From Ruminococcus flavefaciens (GTDB taxonomy: Bacteria > Bacillota > Clostridia > Oscillospirales > Ruminococcaceae), in the NCBI GenBank assembly GCA_002350065.1, contig DEDQ01000006.1, forward strand, positions 282 to 12,278: DNA of 11,997 bases, in the 5' to 3' direction. Made by a program: the position numbers and the translations under genes. This document shows positions 6,092 to 11,997 of this stretch, one piece after another; within the stretch, counting starts at the first letter, position 1; the number at the start of each line of letters is the position of its first letter. The notes below the pieces were generated by a model. That model saw only the letters and a list, made by a program, of their open reading frames with translations. It ran no database searches and had not been told where the DNA came from.

Positions 6092-7981
6092 ATGACTGAA
6101 ACAGATATCAAGTCCTCAGCGACTGCTGCTGAAAAAAAATCTAACTTTATAAAAAAATACAACGAACACCGCGAGAAGAATTCCGAGAAGTTCAAATGGC
6201 TCAACATAGCGATAATGGTGATATTTCCGATATTCATCACCTGCATGGCTGAGATAAACCAGTTCAAAAAGGTCGGAGCATTTTTGGGCTTCGTAGTTGA
6301 CAGACCAAATGTGCTCCTCTTCGACATCGTCGTTGCCGAAGTCATCTTCGCAGGACTGCTCTGCATTTTCCGCAAGGGCTGGATAGCTGCTCTGATACAG
6401 GGATTCGTCTACATGGCGCTCAGCATCACCGAGCTCTTTAAATACGGCACTAACGGAAATCACCTTATCCTCTCGGATATGAAGCTGATACGCAGCGCCA
6501 AGAGCCTCAAATCCTTCGCATATATCAGGATAACTCCCGCGCTTATAATCTACTGCATCATAGTAGTTGCGGCGATACTGCTCATCTTCGAGCTCAATCC
6601 CAGGCTCCCGAGGCATATCCCTGTCAGACGCGCAATAGTCACAGCTTCATGTGTAGTTATCGGAGCGGCGATAATCGTTCTCCCGGGCTTCTATAACCCC
6701 GTGTACAAGCTCTTCGGACTCGACACAACCACTGCAACGAATGCATTCATTCTCAACGAGAAATTCGACAACAACAGCTTCATAGCATTCCTGCTTGAAA
6801 CTGCTTCCGAAAGCTACGCCAACCGCCTTGTCAAGCCTGAAAACTACAACGAGGAATTCGTTGACGACATCACAAATCTCAACGTTACAAATACTGACGA
6901 TTTCAACGGCGGCAAAAAGCCTAACGTCATCGTTATAATGAGCGAATCCTACGCTGATTTCCGTGTATTCGACCAGCTCGGCGTAGATGACAAATACTAT
7001 GAGGGCTTCGACAAAGCCCGCAAGGAGGGCTATGCCGGAGTTGCTATCACTCCTACATATGCGAGCTATACAGTACGCTCAGAGTTCGAGCTCCTGTTTG
7101 GACTGCCGGTAAGAGGAATCAACGCTCCGAATATGCCTCAGAGAGTCCTTGCAGCCCGCGAGCAGCCTGCTCTCGCTCAGTATTACAAGAGCTGGGGCTA
7201 CAGCACAGCTTATGTACACCCATTCCTCGGCTCATTCTACGGCAGAGCCAAGAAATACCAGCATTTCGGCTTCGACCAGCTCATCTTCCACGATGATATC
7301 GACGGAGTTACCGATTTCACTGTTCCGGTAGAGCACTACGGCACCTATGTCGATGACAAGACCGTTTACGACCAGCTCTACCAGCTCATAAAAGAGACCG
7401 ACGAGCCCATGTATATCCACACCACTACGATGCAGAACCATCAGCCCTACAATCAGGGTGAAGACCCCAACGATGAGTTCGGCAACTACCTCCAGTGGGT
7501 ACAGCACAGCAATGAAGGACTTACAGATTTCCTCGAAAAGCTCAAGAAATTCGACGAGCCCACACTCGTATTCTTTGTAGGAGACCACTTCCCGTCGCTC
7601 CGCGGAGAGACAAGCGTATACAACCAGCTCAATCTCACCGGCGAGAATTGCAGTATCCTCTACGAGCAGGAATACTTCATCTGGGACAACTACGGCGCTG
7701 ACTACAGCAATGTTCCCGAGAAGCCCGTTTCATTCTTCTATATGCCCTATGTCCTCATTGATATCATAGACGCTCCTCACGATGCATTCATCGAGAAAAT
7801 GGACAGCTTCATGAAGACCGTACCTGTTTACTCTGTAGACTACAACGACGGCACTCCCGACAATGAAGAGCTCGACGTCCTCACATACGACAGAGTTATC
7901 GGTGATGTAATGTCGCCCTGCCCGATACCTGAGGAAGTCCTTACAGCAACTGTAGACGATAACGACGAAGGAGACGAATAA
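6092..7981 (+). CDS. LtaS-family lipoteichoic acid synthase / phosphoglycerol transferase
   Basis: A membrane enzyme whose family moves glycerol-phosphate units from phosphatidylglycerol onto a lipid-anchored teichoic acid outside the cell. From the ATG at 6092, which has GGGGG seven bases upstream, it has 629 residues. Five hydrophobic helices (about 36-55, 73-93, 96-114, 148-168, 180-199) precede an extracellular sulfatase-fold domain (about 270-610). Active-site residues by analogy with LtaS are Glu285 in MSESYAD, nucleophile Thr327 in SYTVRSEFE, His450 in MQNHQPY, and Asp498-His499 in VGDHFPS. The five-helix layout matches LtaS; the Thr context (TVRSEF) differs from the S. aureus GKTSDSEF form as I remember it. 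Glycerol-phosphate or another anionic polymer could be the true product. An in-frame ATG at 6017 would add 25 residues but lies at the predicted transcription start. The stop overlaps the next start by one base. Confidence 0.88.
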   Translation: MTETDIKSSATAAEKKSNFIKKYNEHREKNSEKFKWLNIAIMVIFPIFITCMAEINQFKKVGAFLGFVVDRPNVLLFDIVVAEVIFAGLLCIFRKGWIAALIQGFVYMALSITELFKYGTNGNHLILSDMKLIRSAKSLKSFAYIRITPALIIYCIIVVAAILLIFELNPRLPRHIPVRRAIVTASCVVIGAAIIVLPGFYNPVYKLFGLDTTTATNAFILNEKFDNNSFIAFLLETASESYANRLVKPENYNEEFVDDITNLNVTNTDDFNGGKKPNVIVIMSESYADFRVFDQLGVDDKYYEGFDKARKEGYAGVAITPTYASYTVRSEFELLFGLPVRGINAPNMPQRVLAAREQPALAQYYKSWGYSTAYVHPFLGSFYGRAKKYQHFGFDQLIFHDDIDGVTDFTVPVEHYGTYVDDKTVYDQLYQLIKETDEPMYIHTTTMQNHQPYNQGEDPNDEFGNYLQWVQHSNEGLTDFLEKLKKFDEPTLVFFVGDHFPSLRGETSVYNQLNLTGENCSILYEQEYFIWDNYGADYSNVPEKPVSFFYMPYVLIDIIDAPHDAFIEKMDSFMKTVPVYSVDYNDGTPDNEELDVLTYDRVIGDVMSPCPIPEEVLTATVDDNDEGDE

Positions 7982-8376
7982 TGAAGGATATTAAAACCGG
8001 AATAACCGGCATTGCCGAAACATCAGCTGAAAAGGATAAGCTTGCGTCAAGCATGGGAAGCGGCGCTCTCGACGTTTTCGCAACTCCCGCAATGGTCGCA
8101 CTTATGGAAAACGCCGCCGCAGGAGCTCTCGCTGAATACCTTGAAGGCGACGAGACTACCGTAGGTACTGAGCTCAATATCGCACATACATCTGCTACTC
8201 CCGCTGGAATGAAGGTACGCGCAGAAGCAGTTCTCACAGCGGTAAACGGCAGAGAATTCACGTTCGATGTTACAGCCAGCGATGAAGCCGGACTCATCGG
8301 CAAGGGCACTCACAAGCGTTTTCTCGTTTACGGGGAAAAATTCCTCGCAAAGACAAATTCAAAATGCAGTAAATAA
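7981..8376 (+). CDS. Hotdog-fold thioesterase, fluoroacetyl-CoA thioesterase (FlK)-like
   Basis: A small cytosolic acyl-CoA thioesterase of the FlK-like hotdog family, 131 residues. The catalytic triad is seen as Thr35 (VFATPAM), Glu43 (LMENAA) and His69 (IAHTSATP). The 8- and 26-residue spacings equal those I recall for FlK Thr42, Glu50 and His76. The later G-x-G-x-H-x-R segment (GKGTHKR) is also conserved. Fluoroacetate is not implied: most relatives in gut Firmicutes are annotated only as thioesterase family protein, with unknown acyl-CoA substrates. The ATG overlaps the upstream stop as TAATG, with AAGGAG about 7 nt before it, so translation is probably coupled to the LtaS-like gene. A strong terminator follows. 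Confidence 0.85.
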   Translation: MKDIKTGITGIAETSAEKDKLASSMGSGALDVFATPAMVALMENAAAGALAEYLEGDETTVGTELNIAHTSATPAGMKVRAEAVLTAVNGREFTFDVTASDEAGLIGKGTHKRFLVYGEKFLAKTNSKCSK

Positions 8377-8409
8377 AGACAGAATGTAGAAAAGTAGAAA
8401 GTGAATTAT

Positions 8410-8440
8410 AAAAGCGGAAGAGCATAACTCTTCCGCTTTT
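8410..8440. terminator. Bidirectional terminator between the thioesterase and pullulanase genes
   Basis: A 13-bp perfect stem, AAAAGCGGAAGAG with CTCTTCCGCTTTT, closes a 5-nt loop (CATAA). The T-run continues to six bases on the forward strand and is four on the reverse. It sits between convergent stop codons and ends both the ltaS-like operon and the araC-pulA transcript. Confidence 0.92.
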
Positions 8441-8446
8441 TTGGCG

Positions 8447-10330
8447 TTATTTTATCTTTACAAGCAGAACGCTTCGTCTGCCGCAGACTGCGTCACCGTT
8501 GACCGTATACAGCGGCTGATCGGAAGCACGGCTGCAATCAACATATACGTCTCCGAAAACGTGTATGCGCAGCTCATATCCGAGCGGATTCACAACGAGC
8601 ATGAAATCTCCGATATTAGCGGAGAATGCACCGTTTTCAAGGTCGTGGAAGTTTATCCTCGCCCTTATCTCCTCGGCATAGCCCATGCGGAATTCACTGA
8701 ACTTGTGACGTATCGCAATGAGTCCCTTGTAGTATTCCATAGGCTCACGGTACATGGTAAGTCTGTCCCATTTGATGCTGTTTACCGAATCCGGAGAGTG
8801 ATAGCTGTTGTGGTCGAAACCTCCTCCGACAAGCGGCTTGCTGCGGAGGAACTCCTGTCCCGCCTCGATAAAGGGTATGCCCTGAGATAGGAAGATGAGC
8901 GCAGCTCCGAGCTTGTCGGCAGCTATGAAATCCCAGTCACGGGCTCCGCGCATGGAGAGCAGGAGCTTATCGTAGAACGTGAGGTTGTCGTGAGCTTCAA
9001 CGTAATTGACTATCTGGTTCGGAGAATCACAAATTGAACCGAGCATTATCTGCGGATGTCCAACCCAGCCGCAGAGCGAAGCCTTTATCATCTGAGCCTT
9101 GTCATAGGAGCTTCCGCCGTTGACATAGCCCTGAGCTTCGTCGCTGAAAACGCTGCCCTTGACGCTGTCGCGGAACTCGTCTGAGAATACGGCAAACTCC
9201 GGAAGTCTGCGGATATTGAACTTCATCGCACGCATGCCCTCGTCAAGAGGAGAGCCTCCGCCTGTCCAGCCCTCGCCGTAGAGGATAATATCAGGGTTTA
9301 TGATGCGAAGCTTCTCAGCCGCCTTATTGAGAGTGTCGATGTCGAGAAGTCCCATGAGGTCGAAGCGGAAGCCGTCGAGCTTGTAGGTTTCAGCGAGGTA
9401 GCAAAGGCTGTCGATGATATACTTGCGAGCCATTTTTCTCTCGGATGCGAACTCATTTCCGCAGCCTGAGCCGTTGGAGTAGTTGCCCTCCCAGAGGCGG
9501 TAGTAGTAGTACGGGAATATCTTTGTGAACGAGGAATCCTCCGTGTGGTAGGTGTGATTGTACACAACGTCCATGATGACGCCAAGTCCCTTTTTATGGC
9601 AAGCCATCACAAGCTCGCGGAACTCGCGGACTCGTACTGCACCATTATACGGGTCGGAGCTGTACGAGCCCTCGGGCACGTTGTAGTTGAGCGGGTCATA
9701 GCCCCAGTTGAACTGCGGCTCGTTGGAGCTTTCATCAACTGTTGCGAAGTCGAATACGGGGAGAAGGTGTATATGAGTGACTCCGAGCGACTCTATATAA
9801 TCAAGGCCTATCGTGTCGCCTGATATGTTTGTTACGTCGTTCTCGGCAAAAGCAAGGAAGCGTCCCCTGTTGCGGAAATTTCCGCTTTTGTCAATGGAAA
9901 AATCGCGCACATGAAGCTCGTAAATGACGGCATCGGTATATTTTTCAAGCTCGACCGGAGCTGTATCCTCCCAGCCGTCGGGCTCAGCGTCAGCAAGGTC
10001 GAGTATCATGCCGCGCTTGCCGTTAACACCGGCTGAAACGGCGTAGATGTCGATAGTTTCGCGTGTCTCGCCGTCGATAGTGACGGTATAGGTGTAATAC
10101 ATACCGTTGAGGTCGTCACAGACCGTCGCACGCCACACTCCGTCTTTCAGCTTCATTTTTACGGACGTGATAGCCTTGCTCTCATCGCCGTCGGGATAGA
10201 GATTCAGAACAACGCTGTCGGCACAGGGCGACCAGACCTTGAACTCGGTCTGCTCTGGAGAATAAACCGCGCCGAGCTTACCTCCGTAGTAATATTTTTC
10301 GTCGATATCATCGAAATCACGAATCGCCAA
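8447..10330 (-). CDS. pulA: Type I pullulanase, cytosolic (GH13)
   Basis: A debranching enzyme that hydrolyses alpha-1,6 links in pullulan, limit dextrins or glycogen. The 627 residues lack a signal peptide, so it acts inside the cell, probably on imported branched maltodextrins or stored glycogen. An N-terminal carbohydrate-binding, CBM48-like region (about 15-110) precedes the catalytic barrel. The type I pullulanase motif reads FNWGYDP at 207-213, with Phe for the usual Tyr. Other landmarks are DVVYNHT, nucleophile Asp324 in GFRFDLMG, acid/base Glu353 in YGEGW and transition-state Asp448 in EAHDN. Translation starts at TTG (10328-10330) with GAGGTGA seven bases upstream; the ATG just before it hits a stop after one codon. 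It lies 57 bp behind the AraC-family gene, in the same direction and with no clear promoter between, so the two are probably cotranscribed. Confidence 0.93.
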   Translation of the reverse strand: MAIRDFDDIDEKYYYGGKLGAVYSPEQTEFKVWSPCADSVVLNLYPDGDESKAITSVKMKLKDGVWRATVCDDLNGMYYTYTVTIDGETRETIDIYAVSAGVNGKRGMILDLADAEPDGWEDTAPVELEKYTDAVIYELHVRDFSIDKSGNFRNRGRFLAFAENDVTNISGDTIGLDYIESLGVTHIHLLPVFDFATVDESSNEPQFNWGYDPLNYNVPEGSYSSDPYNGAVRVREFRELVMACHKKGLGVIMDVVYNHTYHTEDSSFTKIFPYYYYRLWEGNYSNGSGCGNEFASERKMARKYIIDSLCYLAETYKLDGFRFDLMGLLDIDTLNKAAEKLRIINPDIILYGEGWTGGGSPLDEGMRAMKFNIRRLPEFAVFSDEFRDSVKGSVFSDEAQGYVNGGSSYDKAQMIKASLCGWVGHPQIMLGSICDSPNQIVNYVEAHDNLTFYDKLLLSMRGARDWDFIAADKLGAALIFLSQGIPFIEAGQEFLRSKPLVGGGFDHNSYHSPDSVNSIKWDRLTMYREPMEYYKGLIAIRHKFSEFRMGYAEEIRARINFHDLENGAFSANIGDFMLVVNPLGYELRIHVFGDVYVDCSRASDQPLYTVNGDAVCGRRSVLLVKIK

Positions 10331-10343
10331 AATAATTCACCTC

Positions 10344-10369
10344 ATGTTTATCTGTATGTTTTTATCTGT
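10344..10369. repeat. Tandem imperfect direct repeat upstream of pulA
   Basis: ATGTTTATCTGT (10344-10355) is followed directly by ATGTTTTTATCTGT (10356-10369), the same word with two extra T bases. It lies 14-39 bases upstream of the pullulanase TTG, in the gap after the AraC-family gene. AraC-type proteins often bind direct repeats, so it could be a site for the neighbouring regulator; that is inference. Confidence 0.4.
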
Positions 10370-10387
10370 AAGGCACTGAGCCTTTAT

Positions 10388-11137
10388 CTATAGCTGGTTT
10401 ATATTCTCTGAATAGTACATACTCCGGTACTGCTTCGGAGTGATGCCGGTTATCTTTTTAAAAGTAGACGTAAACGCGCTCTGCGACGAGAATCCGAGTG
10501 AGAGAGAAATATCAGAGAGTGAAAAATCCGAGAATTTCAGCATATTCTCAGCCGTAGTCACCTTTGCACGGATAATATAGTCCTTGAGCGTAACGCCGGT
10601 CTCTTTAGCAAAAAGCTTCGAGAGCGAGCTCGGATGAAGTCCCTCGCGTGAGGCAAGAAGCTCGAGCGTGAGGCTCTCGTGGAGATTATCGTAGATGTAG
10701 TCGATAGTACGGCGGACGTGTACCGAGACAGTTCCCGTTTTTTTCACCTCGCGCATACGCTGTGCAAAATCGACCTGCAATTCGCCGAGCAGGTCAAGCA
10801 CCTCTTCGGGGTCGCGGCACTTATCAGCTCTGCGGATATAGATATCACTGAGGGTATATGCAACATTGTGCTCCATACCGCCGTCAACGCAGATACGCGC
10901 AACTATCGCCGCACACACTACAAGATGATAGATATTGTTTCTCAGCGGGTCGTCCGAAAGCTGACCCTTGCCCTTGTTGAAGTCCTTTCGCACAGTCGCG
11001 AAATTCTCCTTCACGCGCTGAACGTTTCCGCTTCTAATAACGTAGTATTTCTCGAACTCACTGTGAATGTCAGTGCGTGTGAAATCGAGTTCCTTCTGTA
11101 TAAAGAGTCTGTAGTTGAGGTCACGGTTTGTATTCAA
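10388..11137 (-). CDS. AraC-family transcriptional regulator
   Basis: A cytosolic DNA-binding regulator of 249 residues. The N-terminal part (1-135) is an alpha-helical-looking effector or dimerisation region containing SDDPLRNNIYHL, a pattern I associate with AraC-type regulators of Clostridia rather than with the cupin arm of classical AraC. The C-terminal 100 residues (about 140-240) carry two helix-turn-helix units: LTLELLASREGLHPSSLSK (about 157-174) and LSDISLSLGFSSQSAFTSTF (about 207-226). The second unit keeps the family GF-x-x-QSAF-x-x-xFK signature. I place the start at TTG (11135-11137), eight bases after AAAGGAGG. An in-frame ATG at 11212 lies inside the -35 element and is excluded. 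It diverges from a MATE transporter gene and precedes pullulanase, so either or both may be its targets. The effector is unknown. Confidence 0.9.
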   Translation of the reverse strand: MNTNRDLNYRLFIQKELDFTRTDIHSEFEKYYVIRSGNVQRVKENFATVRKDFNKGKGQLSDDPLRNNIYHLVVCAAIVARICVDGGMEHNVAYTLSDIYIRRADKCRDPEEVLDLLGELQVDFAQRMREVKKTGTVSVHVRRTIDYIYDNLHESLTLELLASREGLHPSSLSKLFAKETGVTLKDYIIRAKVTTAENMLKFSDFSLSDISLSLGFSSQSAFTSTFKKITGITPKQYRSMYYSENINQL

Positions 11138-11183
11138 GGCATACGCCTCCTTTAACGGACATAGATACACGCATACAAATGAT

Positions 11184-11212
11184 AGTATACCACAAATTTG
11201 TAAAAAATGCAA
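11184..11212 (-). promoter_or_regulatory. Sigma-A type promoter of the araC-pulA unit
   Basis: Reverse strand: TTGCAT (11207-11212), 17 bp, TATACT (11184-11189). The start near 11177 leaves about 40 nt before the TTG start. The promoter faces away from the MATE gene, whose own promoter must lie within 11213-11280. Confidence 0.7.
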
Positions 11213-11229
11213 TAGTTCTGATATAAAAC

Positions 11230-11253
11230 TTCATGTTTATATGATATCATGAA
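11230..11253. repeat. Inverted repeat in the araC/MATE divergent spacer
   Basis: TTCATG (11230-11235) and CATGAA (11248-11253) are inverted with 12 bp between them, and the right half contains the perfect 10-bp palindrome ATGATATCAT (11241-11250). TATGAT (11240-11245) inside it is the best available -10 for the MATE gene, though its -35 (TCTGAT at 11217) is poor. A weak promoter under a palindrome suggests regulated expression. Confidence 0.4.
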
Positions 11254-11293
11254 ATCAAGATAAAGGATACGCACGACTGAAAAGGAGGTAAAT

Positions 11294-11997
11294 ATGGCTA
11301 AAACTTCTGACCTTACTCAGGGCAATGTCTCAAAGCTTATTCTCGGATTTTTCTTCCCGATGCTTTTCACAAATATGCTCCAGCAGATGTATTCTCTTGC
11401 AGATACGGCAATAGTCGGAAAAGGTCTCGGCGATAATGCGCTCGGTGCAGTCGGAAATATGGGTTCGCTGTCGTTTCTGATAGTTGGCTTCTCAATGGGA
11501 CTCTCCAACGGCTTCTGCGTGCTTATAGCTCAGGCTTTCGGAGCAAAGGACTACTCCTCCATGAGAAAAGCCGCAGCCGCTTCGATAAAGCTTGCGGGAG
11601 CAATAACGGCAGTCCTGACCGTTCTCAGCATCATTTTCCTCAGAGCTATCCTCGTAACGCTCAACACATCGGAAATAATCCTCGGTGACAGCCTTAAATA
11701 CGGCTACATCATCTTCGCAGGTCTTTTTGCAGCGATAGCATACAATCTCTCAGCGGGAATGCTCCGCGCACTCGGAGACAGCCGCACTCCCCTTACGGCT
11801 ATAATCATATCGACCACAGTGAATATCGTACTTGATATATTCTGCATATTCGTACTCCATACCGGAGTTGAAGGAGCGGCGATAGCAACTGTTGCATCGC
11901 AGGTCTTCTCGTCGGCGGTGTGCATAAAGAAGCTCCGCAGCATAGACATCATGCAGTTCAGCAGAGATGACTTCTCAACAGAGCGCTCCATGTACAT
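11294..11997 (+). CDS. MATE-family multidrug/cation antiporter, 3' end outside window
   Basis: An inner-membrane efflux transporter that typically exports cationic drugs, dyes or metabolites using a sodium or proton gradient. The visible 234 codons form one uninterrupted frame running off the right edge, about half of the usual 440-460 residues. The start MAKTSDLTQGNVSKLILGFF, then LADTAIVGKGLGDNALGAVG and GFSMGLSNGFCVLIAQAFGA, match the N-terminal half of bacterial MATE proteins. Several hydrophobic helices follow. The start has an ideal AAAGGAGGT seven bases before the ATG. It is divergent from the AraC-family gene with a spacer of about 155 bp, a common arrangement for an efflux gene and its regulator. 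The substrate cannot be told from sequence. Confidence 0.92.
   Translation, partial: MAKTSDLTQGNVSKLILGFFFPMLFTNMLQQMYSLADTAIVGKGLGDNALGAVGNMGSLSFLIVGFSMGLSNGFCVLIAQAFGAKDYSSMRKAAAASIKLAGAITAVLTVLSIIFLRAILVTLNTSEIILGDSLKYGYIIFAGLFAAIAYNLSAGMLRALGDSRTPLTAIIISTTVNIVLDIFCIFVLHTGVEGAAIATVASQVFSSAVCIKKLRSIDIMQFSRDDFSTERSMY

Noticed and set aside
7981..8376. Fluoroacetate resistance function for the thioesterase
   Set aside because: The triad matches FlK, but the family is broad and nothing in the neighbourhood involves organofluorine chemistry, so only family-level naming is justified.
1..11997. Mobile element, defence island or CRISPR array
   Set aside because: No transposase, integrase, phage or restriction motifs, no regular repeat-spacer pattern and no tRNA-flanking repeats were seen; gene content is mainly housekeeping.

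Overview
The window looks like chromosomal DNA from a Gram-positive, low-to-mid GC Firmicute, most likely an Oscillospiraceae/Ruminococcus-type gut Clostridium. The support is: AT-rich spacers with textbook sigma-A promoters (TTGNNN, 16-17 bp, TATNNT), strong AGGAGG-type ribosome binding sites, a YmfI-like reductase, an LtaS-type lipoteichoic acid synthase, a cytosolic type I pullulanase and a clostridial-type PRPP synthase. The genus is inferred from protein character, not from a search. I see no insertion sequences, phage genes, CRISPR arrays, tRNA or rRNA genes.

Left third. A reverse-strand gene begins at the very edge (start codon at 33-35). Its first residues resemble an iron-sulfur cluster assembly scaffold-like protein. 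Next is a reverse-strand two-gene operon of inorganic pyrophosphatase (1399-1932) and a divergent PRPP synthase (237-1382), with a promoter at 1978-2005 and a terminator at 209-230. An AT-rich spacer with a perfect hairpin separates this operon from a forward-strand signalling gene (2326-4245). That protein joins a LacI-type sugar-binding domain without a DNA-binding head to a GAF-like region and a GGDEF diguanylate cyclase, all apparently cytosolic.

Middle. The cyclase gene converges on reverse-strand exodeoxyribonuclease III (4306-5058), with a shared bidirectional terminator. Exodeoxyribonuclease III diverges from a short-chain reductase resembling YmfI (5175-5882), with back-to-back promoters. 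A forward operon follows: an LtaS-family synthase (6092-7981) whose stop codon overlaps the start of a fluoroacetyl-CoA thioesterase-like hotdog protein (7981-8376).

Right third. A second bidirectional terminator separates the thioesterase from reverse-strand type I pullulanase (8447-10330). Pullulanase lies 57 bp behind an AraC-family regulator (10388-11137) in the same direction. The regulator diverges from a MATE-family efflux transporter (11294 to the window edge). This is a plausible regulator-plus-targets layout.

Three genes (the cyclase, pullulanase and AraC regulator) appear to start at TTG behind good ribosome binding sites. In the cyclase, synthase and AraC genes the longer in-frame ATG falls at or upstream of the predicted transcription start, so a longest-frame annotation would place those starts too far upstream. 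Most of the window is housekeeping. The least conventional parts are the LacI-like/GGDEF fusion, the LtaS-thioesterase pair, and the undescribed inverted and direct repeats at several promoters.
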